NCBI RefSeq assembly: GCF_007833275.1
Contig: NZ_CP042241.1
Span: 1,054,001 to 1,118,000, forward strand
DNA: 64,000 nucleotides
Direction: 5' to 3'
Origin: Salarchaeum sp. JOR-1
Lineage (GTDB): Archaea; Halobacteriota; Halobacteria; Halobacteriales; Halobacteriaceae
In this document: positions 48,715-57,617 of the stretch, piece after piece
How the letters are laid out: the number at the start of each line of letters is the position of its first letter
Position numbering within the stretch: the stretch's first letter is position 1
The notes under the pieces: model-generated
Databases searched by the model: none
What the model was told of the DNA's origin: nothing
Seen by the model: the letters and a program-made list of their open reading frames with translations, nothing else
Program-made: the position numbers and the translations under genes

Positions 48715-48876
48715 TCTATCTCGGCACGGAACGAGGGTGATATTGACGAACTTGGGCAAAAAATCGGTCAGTCGGTGTTTGACCTCTACGACCTCGAGGA
48801 CGAAGACGTACAGGAGCACGTAAACAGGTACAACGGTCAGCACGATTCCGTTCGGCCGCTAGACCCGCTGGAGTGA
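48715..48876 (+). pseudogene. C-terminal remnant of a larger protein, possibly a type IIG-like restriction-methylation enzyme
   Basis: After the capA stop the same frame stays open for 53 codons without a start: SISARNEGDIDELGQKIGQSVFDLYDLEDEDVQEHVNRYN..., ending RPLDPLE at TGA 48874. The segment DELxxxxxxxVFDLYDLEDEDVQEH resembles the end of Eco57I-like methylase-restriction proteins (DELVYxLYxLxxEE). The rest of the gene is missing. This is a family guess from a tail. Confidence 0.4.
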
Positions 48877-48981
48877 CCTCTGTTTACGTACTAGTTCACA
48901 ACAGTCTCACTCCACGAGCGCCGGAACACCGCTTTCGTGACGTTTGTGCACTTCTTTCCCGAAATGTATGGATAGAAAGCT

Positions 48982-48995
48982 GGCCTCGGCACTCA
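48982..48995. repeat. 14-bp direct repeat, right copy, at the edge of the low-GC segment
   Basis: GGCCTCGGCACTCA recurs here. Just before it, TATGGATAG (48967-48975) is the inverse of CTATCCATA at 45776-45784. Between 48877 and 49092 I see no gene I can support. Confidence 0.5.
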
Positions 48996-49092
48996 TAGGG
49001 CTCGTCGTCCCGCGGGTGCCAGCCCGGGTCGGAGCGGTCGCATCGTCATCGGCCGATTTTACGTACGGCTCGGGCGGTGTTAGGGCTTCGGC

Positions 49093-51045
49093 TCAGTCGT
49101 CGAGTGCGTTCGCGGATGCGTCAGCCTGCGTCTCCCAGAGGCTCGCGTACATCCCGCCGTCGGAGGTGAGGGCGTCGTGCGTCCCCATCTCCGCGATTCC
49201 GCCGTCGTCCATCACGACGATGCGGTCGGCGTCCTTGATCGTGGAGAGGCGGTGCGCGATGACGAACGCGGTTCGATCCTCGATGAGCGTCCGCAGGGAC
49301 TCCTGAATCAGCTCTTCGGTCTCGGTGTCCACGTCGGACGTGGCCTCGTCGAGCACGATGATAGCGGGGTCGTTCAGGAGCGCGCGGGCGATGCTGAGCC
49401 GCTGGCGCTGGCCGCCCGACAGTTTCACGCCGCGCTCGCCGATCTGGGTGTCGTACCCGTCCGGCAACTCCCGGATGAACCCGTGGGCTTCTGCGGCCTT
49501 CGCGGCGTCCACGATGCGCTGGTCGACGTCGTCCCCGCCGAGCGCGGTGAGGTCGCCGTACGCGATGTTCTCCGCGACCGTCCCCGAGAACAGGTAGGGG
49601 TTCTGCTCGACGACCCCGATGTGCTCGCGGAGGCCCTGGAGGTCGTACTCGCGCACGTCCGTCCCGTCCACGCGAACCGCGCCGGAATCGACGTCGTAGA
49701 ATCGCGGGACGAGCTTCACGAGCGTCGACTTCCCCGCGCCCGTCTCGCCCGCGAGCCCGACAGTCTCGCCCGGCGAGACGTCGAGGCTGACTCCCGAGAG
49801 AATCTCCTCGGTGGTGTCGTAACTGAAGCGGACGTCGTCGAACTCCACGTGGCCCTCCACGTCCTCCCGATGCGTCGGGTTCTCGGGGCTGGTGACGGTT
49901 GGTTCGTGGCCGAGCACGCCGAAGACGCGCTCCGCGCTCGACTTCGCGCGCTGATAGCGGTTCGCGGTCACGCCGATGCGGCGCATCGGCGCGTACAGCC
50001 TGCGGAGGTAGAGGAAGAACATCGTGAACGTCCCCGCGGTGATGGTGGACGCGATGGCGACCGGGCCGGCGCGGAACTCCCCGCGGATGACCATCTCGCC
50101 GCCGACGAGGAGGATGCCGACGAACGCCACGCCCGTGAGCACGCGGATGGTCGCGAAGAACGCGCGACGCAGCCGGATGGCCGCGACCTTCTCGTCGTGG
50201 TACGTCTCGGACTGGTCTGCGACCCGGTCGAGCTCGAAGTCGTAGCGGTCGAACGCCTTGATGACTTTCGCGCCCCCGATGTTGTTCTCCAGCCGGCTGT
50301 TCAGGCGCGCGACCGTCTCCCGGATGCGCTTGTACTTCGGTTCGATCCACGTCAGGAAGTAGACGCTCGAGACGCCGATGATGGGGACGGGCGCGAGCGC
50401 GATGACCGCGAGCGGCGGCGACACGTAGAACAAGACCACTCCGATACCGCCGACCGTCGCGACGACGCGGATTATCTGGCGGAGTTCGTCGTTCAGGAAC
50501 CGCTCCAGGCGATTGATGTCGTTGTTCAGAATCGACATCATCGCGCCCGTCTGATGGCGACTGAAGAAATCGAGGGAGAGCCGCTGCATGTGGTCGTACG
50601 TGTCGTTCCGGAGGTCTCGCTGAATCTTCTGAGCGGTCGACTGCAACAGGTACCGCGAGAGAAAGCGCGTTATCGACCGCACGACGTACGCGACCGCAGC
50701 GATGAGCGCGAGCCGCCGGAGAAGCGCGATTCGGGCGGCGTCGGTCACCAGCGGGTCGCTCGTCAACAGTCCGAGCTCCGCGAGCAGGCCGGGCTTGCCG
50801 CTTCCCGTGATGACGCGGTCGACCGCGGCGGCGACGATGAGCGGCGGCACGAGCCGAGCGACGCGCGTGACGAGCGACGTGAGAACTCCGACGGTCAGAC
50901 GTTTCCAGTACGACTTCGCGTACCGGAGTAACCCCAGCATGGGATGGCCGTCCACCTCCTCCCGGACGTTCTCGAACCCCCCGAGTTCGTCGGACACGAC
51001 AACAGGCTCGAACGCCCCGATGAAATCCCCTGCGGCCGCCCGCAC
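49093..51045 (-). CDS. ABC exporter, fused membrane and ATPase domains
   Basis: The 650-residue half-transporter is a type IV ABC exporter (lipid A exporter MsbA/multidrug type). The membrane domain (about residues 40-345) has six helices with RLTVGVLTSLVTRVARLVPPLIVAAAVDRV at its start. The nucleotide-binding domain (about 380-620) has Walker A GETGAGKS, signature LSGGQRQR, Walker B IIVLDEATSD and switch His in IAHRLST. It would dimerise to export a hydrophobic substrate. Start is GTG 51045 (VRAAAGDFIGAF), though a start at ATG 50940 (MLGLLRYAKS) is possible. It lies 13 bases after the Nif3-like gene, probably one operon. Confidence 0.92.
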   Translation of the reverse strand: MRAAAGDFIGAFEPVVVSDELGGFENVREEVDGHPMLGLLRYAKSYWKRLTVGVLTSLVTRVARLVPPLIVAAAVDRVITGSGKPGLLAELGLLTSDPLVTDAARIALLRRLALIAAVAYVVRSITRFLSRYLLQSTAQKIQRDLRNDTYDHMQRLSLDFFSRHQTGAMMSILNNDINRLERFLNDELRQIIRVVATVGGIGVVLFYVSPPLAVIALAPVPIIGVSSVYFLTWIEPKYKRIRETVARLNSRLENNIGGAKVIKAFDRYDFELDRVADQSETYHDEKVAAIRLRRAFFATIRVLTGVAFVGILLVGGEMVIRGEFRAGPVAIASTITAGTFTMFFLYLRRLYAPMRRIGVTANRYQRAKSSAERVFGVLGHEPTVTSPENPTHREDVEGHVEFDDVRFSYDTTEEILSGVSLDVSPGETVGLAGETGAGKSTLVKLVPRFYDVDSGAVRVDGTDVREYDLQGLREHIGVVEQNPYLFSGTVAENIAYGDLTALGGDDVDQRIVDAAKAAEAHGFIRELPDGYDTQIGERGVKLSGGQRQRLSIARALLNDPAIIVLDEATSDVDTETEELIQESLRTLIEDRTAFVIAHRLSTIKDADRIVVMDDGGIAEMGTHDALTSDGGMYASLWETQADASANALDD

Positions 51046-51058
51046 AGATTTCCGGTAC

Positions 51059-51823
51059 TCAGATACCCGTCGGCGCGTCCAGCACGGTCGTCTCCACGCC
51101 CCATTCGTCGGCGAGGTCGGCGAGCGCGTTCACGCCGAACGTTTCGGTCGCGTAGTGGCCGGCGAGATAGACATGCACGCCCGCTTCCTTCGCCTGATGG
51201 TAGAGTTTCTGTTTTCCCTCGCCGGTGACGAAGGCGTCCGCACCGCGTTCGACGGCGGCGTCGAACCAGTCCGCGCCGCTCCCGGTCACGACCGCCACGT
51301 CCTCAATTTCGCGGGGGCCGAAGTCGAGGTGGCGAACGCCGCCCGCACCGTGATCCAACTCGGATTCGAGCGTCTCCCGCACACGCTGTGGACTGAGGGC
51401 GTCGGCGGTGCCGGCGAGCCCGATGTACTCCGGCCCCATCGCGCCGAAGCGCTCGCGGCCGGCGAGACCGAGGAGGTCCGCGAGACCGGCGGCGTTCCCG
51501 AGCTCCGTGTGCCCGTCGAGCGGGAGATGGGCGACGTAGAGCGCCACCTCCTCCCGAATCAGGGGTGCGACCCGGTCGAAGTCCCGGCCGGTCACGCGCT
51601 CGATACCGCCCCACGACAGTCCGTGATGGCTGACGAGGGCGTCCGCGCCCGCCGAAATCGCGTCCTCGATGGTTTCGACGGCGGCGTCAACCGCGAACGC
51701 GACGTGCTCGACCTCCCAGTCGCCGCTTCCTACCTGAAGGCCGTTCGCGCTCGCGTCCAGATCCGCGTAGTCGCTCGTCCGCAGCTCCTCGTCGTACAGC
51801 GCCGCGAGTTCGGAAACCTCCAT
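51059..51823 (-). CDS. Nif3-like dinuclear metal centre protein
   Basis: The 254-residue protein shows the Nif3 pattern: DASANGLQVGSGDWEVEHVAFAVDAAVETIEDAISAGADALVSHHGLSWGG (metal His pair), then YVAHLPLDGHTELGNAAGLADLLGL. C-terminally it has YLAGHYATETFGVNALADLADEWGVETTVLD (metal His/Glu). The family is hexameric with a two-metal centre; GTP cyclohydrolase-type activity has been suggested but is unproven. The ATG at 51823 (MEVSELAALYDEEL) is the family start. It precedes the ABC exporter by 13 bases. Confidence 0.9.
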   Translation of the reverse strand: MEVSELAALYDEELRTSDYADLDASANGLQVGSGDWEVEHVAFAVDAAVETIEDAISAGADALVSHHGLSWGGIERVTGRDFDRVAPLIREEVALYVAHLPLDGHTELGNAAGLADLLGLAGRERFGAMGPEYIGLAGTADALSPQRVRETLESELDHGAGGVRHLDFGPREIEDVAVVTGSGADWFDAAVERGADAFVTGEGKQKLYHQAKEAGVHVYLAGHYATETFGVNALADLADEWGVETTVLDAPTGI

Positions 51824-51972
51824 ACGGGTACACTGAGCGCCCCCGCCATAGGTGCGGCGAACATTCAAATACGAAACCGCGGCCAACCGGGAGCGTGCAG
51901 TAACAGTCGCCCCGGGGCGTTCAGCGATAGCGCGTCACGCCGCCCCGGAGATGGAGTGACGCCTGTCAGCCC

Positions 51973-52773
51973 CTACTCGCCGGCGGCGTGCGCGAACACG
52001 AAGTCCCGGAGGAGTTTCGCCCCCAGCACTGCGGCCTGGCCGTCGTCGCGGTCGTTCACCTCCACCACGTCGAACGCCGACGCCATCGGTGCGAGATCGC
52101 GGACGAGTCGCCGCAGCGTCCGCGACGACAGCCCGCCCGGTTCCGGCGTCCCCGTCCCGGGCGCGAACGCCGGATCCGCGGCGTCCACGTCCACCGAGAC
52201 GTAGACCTCTCCCGAGAACGACGGCGACCACGACCGAACCTCGTCCGGTTCCACTACGGTCACGTCGTCCTCGCGGGCGCGCTCCCACTCTGCGCCGCTC
52301 CCCGAGCGCGCGCCCACGACGTACGCCTCGTCCGCAACCGAGAGCGCGTGCCGCGTCACGGTCGAGTGACTCAACGGGTTCCCGTCGTACGCGTCGCGGA
52401 GGTCGAGGTGCGCGTCGAGCGCGACGAACACGTCCGGGTCTACCGCTCGAACGCCCGCGACGGACACCGTGTGTTCACCCCCGACGAGCAGCGGCACCGC
52501 GTCGTCCCACACCACGTCCGTGAGCGTCCCTCGGAGGTAGTCGAGGTACGCCTCGGCGTCGTCCCACGCGCGGACATCGCCCGCGTCGTGCACGCCGAGC
52601 GTCGAGAACGACTGGTCAGTCCGGTGGTCGTAATCCTCGAACGTTCGCGCGAACTGGCGGACGCGATCCGGTCCGAACCGCGTGCCCGGCTGAAAAGACG
52701 TCGATACGTCGAGTGGTGCGCCGACGACCACGTAGTCGGCGTGCTTGCGGTCGGCGGTCGCACCGGGAAACAT
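51973..52773 (-). CDS. speB: agmatinase family protein (ureohydrolase)
   Basis: The 266-residue ureohydrolase removes urea from a guanidino group. The Mn-binding motifs are present: VGGEHTVSVAG (His), ALDAHLDLRDAY (DxHxD) and VSVDVDAADPAFAPGTGTPEPGGLSS (DxD, P-x-x-x-P-G-G). It directly follows the eIF5A gene (stop at 52774, ATG at 52773, no gap). In haloarchaea this pair has been tied to hypusine formation, in which an agmatine-derived adduct on eIF5A is de-ureated. The substrate may therefore be protein-bound rather than free agmatine. Confidence 0.93.
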   Translation of the reverse strand: MFPGATADRKHADYVVVGAPLDVSTSFQPGTRFGPDRVRQFARTFEDYDHRTDQSFSTLGVHDAGDVRAWDDAEAYLDYLRGTLTDVVWDDAVPLLVGGEHTVSVAGVRAVDPDVFVALDAHLDLRDAYDGNPLSHSTVTRHALSVADEAYVVGARSGSGAEWERAREDDVTVVEPDEVRSWSPSFSGEVYVSVDVDAADPAFAPGTGTPEPGGLSSRTLRRLVRDLAPMASAFDVVEVNDRDDGQAAVLGAKLLRDFVFAHAAGE

Positions 52774-53154
52774 CTATTCGAGAACCTTCCGCTTGCCCTC
52801 CCACTCCAGGTACTCGATGTCGTCGTCAGGCTCTACGGAGATCTCGTCGGGGAGTTCCATGGTGATCGTCTCGTACGTATCGAGATCCATCACCTGCACG
52901 ACGTTCTCGGACTCCTTCGCGACGACCTGGCCCTGTTTCCGGTTGACGATGGGCACCCAGACCTTCGCGTCGACAGGCTGGCTGAAGCTCCGCTTCTTCT
53001 CGTCGAAGACACCACGGGCCTCGACGCGCGCCTTCGCGCTCCCGTGCTTCCCGGGCTTCGCGGTGGAGTACGCGTCGATCTTGCACGCCGCGTCGTCGAT
53101 GATGACGTAGTTTCCTTCCTGGAGTTCGCGAACCTGCTTCTGCTCTTTCGCCAT
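52774..53154 (-). CDS. eif5A: translation factor aIF5A (hypusinated)
   Basis: aIF5A aids translation at difficult peptide bonds. The 126-residue protein starts [26 protein letters not shown] and has the hypusination loop [19 protein letters not shown] with the modified Lys36. A C-terminal OB domain follows ([24 protein letters not shown]). ATG 53154 is standard. Its stop abuts the agmatinase start, so the modifying enzyme is translated right after its target. Deoxyhypusine synthase is not in the window. Confidence 0.96.
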   Translation of the reverse strand: MAKEQKQVRELQEGNYVIIDDAACKIDAYSTAKPGKHGSAKARVEARGVFDEKKRSFSQPVDAKVWVPIVNRKQGQVVAKESENVVQVMDLDTYETITMELPDEISVEPDDDIEYLEWEGKRKVLE

Positions 53155-53207
53155 GCACGCGGATTCTCGACGTGCGAGTATAAACCGTTTGGAACGCGAC
53201 GACCGCC

Positions 53208-54272
53208 CTACGCGCGGAGGACGGCGCTCACGCGCTCCAATCCCGCGTCCAGTTCGTCGGTCGGCAGGCCGAATCCGATTCGGAAGTAGTCGTCGTACCC
53301 GAAGCAGTCCCCGGGCGCGAGCACGACGCCCGCGTCCTCCACGACGGTGCGGCAGAACTCCCGCGACCCCGCGTACTCATCCGGAACGGTGACGAACCCG
53401 TTCACGCCCGTCGGGTCGTGCCAGTCGAGGCCGTGTTCGTCGAGCCAGTCCGCGACGATGTCGTGGTTCCGCGCCGCGACTTCGTGGTTCGCCGCGAGAA
53501 TCTCGTCCTCCTGTTCGCCGAGCGCCTGCCGGGCGACGTGCTGGCCGAAGACCCCGGGCGAGATAGTCGTGTAGTCCTTCCACTCGACGGCGGCGTCCAC
53601 GACCGCTTGTGAACCGCAGAGCCAGCCGAACCGAAGGCCCGCCAGCCCGTACGATTTCGAGAGGCTGGACGTGCTTATTCCATAGTCGCCCAGGCTCGCC
53701 ACGGGCGGCGTCGGGTTCTCGGCCAGCAGTCGGTACACTTCGTCGCCGAGCAGGTAGGCGTCGTGAGCCGCCGCCACGTCGTAGAGTTCCTCGACAGTCT
53801 CGGCGTCGTGGTGGCGGCCGGTGGGATTGTTCGGGTTCACGAACGCCACCACGTCCGTCTCCGGGCGTATCGCGTCACGGACGGCGTTCACGTCCAGTTC
53901 CCACTCCGGCGGTTCGAGGGAGACTTCCGTCACCTCGCCGATGGTGTCGGGGACGGCGGTGAGCGCCTGGTACGTCGGCGTAACGACGACCGCGTGTCCG
54001 CCCTCGCCCATCAGCGCGTGGTACGCGAGGAAGTTCGCTTCCTGCGCGCCGCACGTGAACGCGAGTTCGTCCCGGGAGCGGTCGTGGCGGCCCGCGACCT
54101 CCTCGCGGAGCGCAGGATCGCCGTTAGTGGGGATGACGTACCCGAGTTCGCCCGGGTCGGTGTCGAAGCGCCCGCTGTCGAGACTCCTGATGCCCGATTC
54201 CGCGAGCATGATGTCCGCGTCGTGTTCGTACTCGTCGAACCATCGTTCGAGGTCGAACGTCTCGATGTCCAT
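53208..54272 (-). CDS. PLP-dependent class I/II aminotransferase
   Basis: The 354-residue fold-type I aminotransferase has [55 protein letters not shown] (N-P-N-N-P-T-G), [11 protein letters not shown] (PLP Asp) and the Schiff-base Lys in [21 protein letters not shown]. These are textbook aspartate-aminotransferase-like motifs. The substrate is not clear. The start [28 protein letters not shown] and the [14 protein letters not shown] segment look like small haloarchaeal subgroup members. ATG 54272 is used. It is monocistronic. Confidence 0.9.
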   Translation of the reverse strand: MDIETFDLERWFDEYEHDADIMLAESGIRSLDSGRFDTDPGELGYVIPTNGDPALREEVAGRHDRSRDELAFTCGAQEANFLAYHALMGEGGHAVVVTPTYQALTAVPDTIGEVTEVSLEPPEWELDVNAVRDAIRPETDVVAFVNPNNPTGRHHDAETVEELYDVAAAHDAYLLGDEVYRLLAENPTPPVASLGDYGISTSSLSKSYGLAGLRFGWLCGSQAVVDAAVEWKDYTTISPGVFGQHVARQALGEQEDEILAANHEVAARNHDIVADWLDEHGLDWHDPTGVNGFVTVPDEYAGSREFCRTVVEDAGVVLAPGDCFGYDDYFRIGFGLPTDELDAGLERVSAVLRA

Positions 54273-54311
54273 ACTCGGGCTACGCGAACCCACGCAAAAG
54301 GCCGGCTGGTA

Positions 54312-55973
54312 TCACTCGTTTTTGCGCTCGCGGAGGCTCTGCCGCGTGAACTGCGGGGTCGCCTGCAGGCGTTTTCGCTTCCGGAACGACCGGTAGAGGT
54401 AGAACGCCGTAACGGTTGCGAGTCCGGCGGTCACGGCGGCCGCGCGGAGGTGGGCGTCCGCGTACAGGTAGGACGTGGAGAGCACGGACACCGCGAGCAG
54501 GAGGCCGAGTACGATGCGTCTCCCGAGGCGGTCGACGACGTCGTTCGAGTCCTCGATGCCGGCGCGGACGTAGAGATCGTCGCGGTCGACGCGATCGAGC
54601 GCGCGTTCGAGTTTCGGCGGGACGCGGACGGCGGACTGCGCGGCGCGCGAGAACTGCTCGCCAGTCTCCTCGACGAACTGGCGCGCGCCCTCCTCGCGGT
54701 AGCCCGAGTCACCGAGGTAGTCCGTGGCGACGGAGATGAAGTCGAAGTCGGGGTCGAGCGTCACGCACACGCCCTCGACGACGGTCGCGACCCGGAGGAC
54801 GAGCGCGAGGTTCGCGGGGAGGCGAAGCGGGAAGTCGTAGATGGTGTCCTCGACCTTCCCCACGATCTGCTGGACGCGGTAGGTCTCGATGGACTCGCCG
54901 CGGGCGTCCCGAATCGCGAGCTCCATCACCTCCGCCATCGTCGCGCGGTCGGCGTCCGGACTCAGGGTGCCGAGTTCGACGAGCGTGTCGAGAATGGCCT
55001 CGATGTCCTGGTTCGCGACCGCGATGTAGAAGTCGACTATCTTCTGCTGGACGAACTCGTCCGCGCGCCCGCTCATTCCGAAGTCGTAGAAGACGATGGT
55101 GCCGTCGTCCTGCACCGCGAGGTTCCCCGGGTGGGGGTCAGCGTGGAACACGCCGTCCTCGATTATCATCTGGAGGTACGCGCGCTCCAGCGTCTCCGCA
55201 ACGGCGTGCCGGTCGACGCCGCGTCGGTCGAGCTCTTCGACGTTCGAAATCTTCGTTCCCGGGACGTACGCCATCGTGAGCACGCGCTCCGTCGAGTAGT
55301 CGTCGTACACGCCGGGGATGGCGATGCGGTCGTTCTCCGCGAAGTTCTCCCGGATCTCCGCGAGCATCTCAGCCTCCCGCGCGTAGTCCATCTCCTCGCG
55401 AATCGTCTTCGCGAACTCGTCCGCGAGGTTGTCGAGGCTGAACGCCCGCGCCTGTCCGACGAACCGCTCGACGAGCGGGATCGTCCACCGGATCACGCGC
55501 AGGTCGGCCTCCACGAGGTCTTCGATGCCCGGCCGCCGCACCTTCACCGCGACGGGTTCGCCGTCGATTTCCGCCGTGTACACCTGGCCGAGGCTCGCGC
55601 CGCTGATGGCGTCACGGTCGAAGTCGTCGAACGCCTCGTCCACGTCGCCCACGTCCGCTTCGAGCACCTCCCGCGCCGCCGCCCAGTCCGCCGGCGGCAC
55701 CTGGTCTTGCAGTCCCTCCAGCACGTCGACGTACTCCGGCGGCAGGATGTCCGGTCGAGTGGAGAGCAGTTGGCCGAGTTTGATGAACGTCGGGCCGAGC
55801 GTGAGCAGGCTGTCGAGCAACCGCTGGGCGCGCCGCACCCGCATCTCGCTCGACACCTGCCGCCGCCCGCCGAACAACAGGTACTTCCGGCGGTCGCGGA
55901 GGTACGCGGCGATGAGCGGGGAGAACTGCCAGAGCACGACGACGAACCGCCGGTACGCGCGCAGCACCGCCAC
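54312..55973 (-). CDS. ABC1/UbiB-family protein kinase-like protein
   Basis: The 553-residue protein belongs to the ABC1/AarF/UbiB atypical kinases linked to quinone or lipid metabolism. It has GPTFIKLGQLLSTRPDILPPEYVDVLEGLQDQVPP (KxGQ) and GASLGQVYTAEIDGEPVAVKVRRPGIEDLVEADLRV. It continues with MDYAREAEMLAEIRENF, VFHADPHPGNLAVQDDGTIVFYDFGMSG (catalytic and metal loops) and two C-terminal helices near residues 490-540 that likely anchor it in the membrane. Start is the GTG at 55973, two bases after the Hsp20 stop. Another GTG lies two codons on. It forms an operon with the small heat-shock gene. Confidence 0.9.
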   Translation of the reverse strand: MAVLRAYRRFVVVLWQFSPLIAAYLRDRRKYLLFGGRRQVSSEMRVRRAQRLLDSLLTLGPTFIKLGQLLSTRPDILPPEYVDVLEGLQDQVPPADWAAAREVLEADVGDVDEAFDDFDRDAISGASLGQVYTAEIDGEPVAVKVRRPGIEDLVEADLRVIRWTIPLVERFVGQARAFSLDNLADEFAKTIREEMDYAREAEMLAEIRENFAENDRIAIPGVYDDYSTERVLTMAYVPGTKISNVEELDRRGVDRHAVAETLERAYLQMIIEDGVFHADPHPGNLAVQDDGTIVFYDFGMSGRADEFVQQKIVDFYIAVANQDIEAILDTLVELGTLSPDADRATMAEVMELAIRDARGESIETYRVQQIVGKVEDTIYDFPLRLPANLALVLRVATVVEGVCVTLDPDFDFISVATDYLGDSGYREEGARQFVEETGEQFSRAAQSAVRVPPKLERALDRVDRDDLYVRAGIEDSNDVVDRLGRRIVLGLLLAVSVLSTSYLYADAHLRAAAVTAGLATVTAFYLYRSFRKRKRLQATPQFTRQSLRERKNE

Positions 55974-55975
55974 CG

Positions 55976-56323
55976 TCAGCCCTCTATCTCTATCTTGCGG
56001 CCCCGGCCGGCCTTCGGGAGCGTCACGGTCAGCACGCCGTCGTCGAGCGACGCGGCCGCGTCCCCGTCGGTCGCGTCCGGCGGGAGCGGGAGTTCCACGT
56101 CGAGGAAGAGCGCGCGGTCTTCTCTGTGGTACGAAAAGCCCGCGGGAGCGTCCTTCTCGCGGCGCGCCTCCACGCGCAGCACGCCGTCCTCGACGCGTAC
56201 GTCGGTCGTGTCGACGGTCGCGCCCGGAACGTCGATGACGATCCGGTAGGCGTCCTCGGACTCGTGGAGATCCACGGAGACGGCGTCGGGAAGTTCGCGG
56301 AGCGCGTCGCGGAAGCCAGTCAT
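55976..56323 (-). CDS. Hsp20/alpha-crystallin small heat-shock protein
   Basis: The 115-residue protein has a short N-terminus and the alpha-crystallin domain: SVDLHESEDAYRIVIDVPGATVDTTDVRVEDGVLRVEARREK, FSYHREDRALFLDVELPLPPDATDGDAAASLDDGVLTVTLPKA (the A-x-x-x-x-G-V-L-x-V-x-x-P signature). It lacks the usual long N-terminal arm, so it is compact. Small heat-shock proteins hold unfolding proteins. The ATG at 56323 is preferred to upstream codons. It is followed after two bases by the ABC1 kinase gene and is divergent from moeA. Confidence 0.9.
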   Translation of the reverse strand: MTGFRDALRELPDAVSVDLHESEDAYRIVIDVPGATVDTTDVRVEDGVLRVEARREKDAPAGFSYHREDRALFLDVELPLPPDATDGDAAASLDDGVLTVTLPKAGRGRKIEIEG

Positions 56324-56411
56324 ATTCACGTGTTCGCGCGCCGGGTCGAAAAAACCGACGGGCGTTCCGCGACCCGCTGGCTTTAGACGGCCGACGGCCC
56401 AACCCCCGGAT

Positions 56412-57617
56412 ATGAACGCAGACCGCCAGGAGGCCGGATTCAAGAATCGAACCCGGCTCTCGGACGCTCGCGACACCCTCTCCGAGGTCGTCGACCCCCA
56501 CGGCCGCGTGGAGTCAGTTCCGCTCGCCGACGCCGACGGCCGCGCGCTCGCCGCGTCCGTGAGCGCGGCGCGCGACGTCCCGCATTACGACCGCGCCGCG
56601 ATGGACGGCTACGCGGTGCGCGCCCGCGACACGTTCGGCGCGGGCGACCGCTCGCCCGCCGTCCTCCGACAGACCGAGGGCGACGTTGGGCCGGGGGAGG
56701 CCGCGCGCGTCCACACCGGGAGCGCGATGCCCGACGGCGCGGACGCCGTCGTGATGATAGAACACCTTACCGCGGTCGGCGACGAACTCGAGGTGTTCGG
56801 CCCGGTCGCGGAAGGCGAGAACGTCGGCGCCGCCGGCGAGGACGTCGAGGACGGAACGCGGTTGTTCGAGACGGGTCACCGTCTCCGCCCGAGCGATTTG
56901 GGGCTCCTCCGCGGAACGGGCGTCACCGAGGTCTCCGTGTTCGAGCGTCCGTCCGTCGCGGTGATCCCGACGGGAGAGGAGCTCGTGGACGCCGACCCGG
57001 GGCCGGGCGAGGTGGTGGAGACGAACGGCCTCACCGTCTCGCGGCTCGCCGAGCGCTGGGGCGGGACGAGCCGATACCGCGACGTCGTGACTGACGACAC
57101 GGACGCGCTTCGCGCCGCCATCGAACGCGACCTCGACGCCGACGTGGTGGTGACGACGGGCGGGTCGTCCGTCGGGGAACGCGACCTCGTCCCCGACGTG
57201 GTGGCCGACATCGGCGAGGTCTTGGTGCACGGCGTCGCGCTCAAACCCGGTCATCCCGTCGCGTTCGGCCGCGTCGAGGACACGCTCGTCGTGATGCTCC
57301 CAGGGTATCCGGTCGCGTGCATCGTCAACGCCGTCCAGTTCCTCCGCCCTGCAATCGCCCGCACCGGCGGGTTCGACCCCGAACCCCATCCCCGTCGGGA
57401 GGCGACGCTCGACGGGAAACTCGCGAGCGAACCCGGGACGCGGACGTTCGCGCGCGTCACCGTCGACGGCGACACCGCCACGCCCGTCCGCACCTCGGGG
57501 TCGGGGATCCTGTCTTCGGTCGCGCTCTCTGACGGCTGGGTCGTCGTCCCCGAGGACGCGGAGGGCTACCCGGCCGGCGAGACGGTCACCGTGGAGTTCT
57601 GGGAGGGCGAGCGATGA
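56412..57617 (+). CDS. moeA: molybdopterin molybdenumtransferase MoeA, first paralogue
   Basis: MoeA inserts molybdate or tungstate into adenylylated molybdopterin. The 401-residue protein has the MoeA domains in order: PHYDRAAMDGYAVRARDTFG, VHTGSAMPDGADAVVMIEHL, then the MoaB/Mog-like domain VAVIPTGEELV...ETNGLTVSRLAERWGG and DVVVTTGGSSVGERDLVPDVVADIGEVLVHGVALKPGHPVAFGRVEDTLVVMLPGYPVACIVNAVQF. The C-terminal beta domain (EATLDGKLASEPGTRTFARVTV) is complete. Its stop overlaps the second moeA-like gene by four bases (ATGA). Confidence 0.95.
   Translation: MNADRQEAGFKNRTRLSDARDTLSEVVDPHGRVESVPLADADGRALAASVSAARDVPHYDRAAMDGYAVRARDTFGAGDRSPAVLRQTEGDVGPGEAARVHTGSAMPDGADAVVMIEHLTAVGDELEVFGPVAEGENVGAAGEDVEDGTRLFETGHRLRPSDLGLLRGTGVTEVSVFERPSVAVIPTGEELVDADPGPGEVVETNGLTVSRLAERWGGTSRYRDVVTDDTDALRAAIERDLDADVVVTTGGSSVGERDLVPDVVADIGEVLVHGVALKPGHPVAFGRVEDTLVVMLPGYPVACIVNAVQFLRPAIARTGGFDPEPHPRREATLDGKLASEPGTRTFARVTVDGDTATPVRTSGSGILSSVALSDGWVVVPEDAEGYPAGETVTVEFWEGER

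Noticed and set aside
48968-49306. An open frame starting MDRKLASALIGLVVPRVPARVG with a signal-like start
   Set aside because: From 49093 it runs antisense through the well-supported ABC exporter, and its downstream part has no protein-like pattern. The first 40 codons may be chance or a relic at the island edge.
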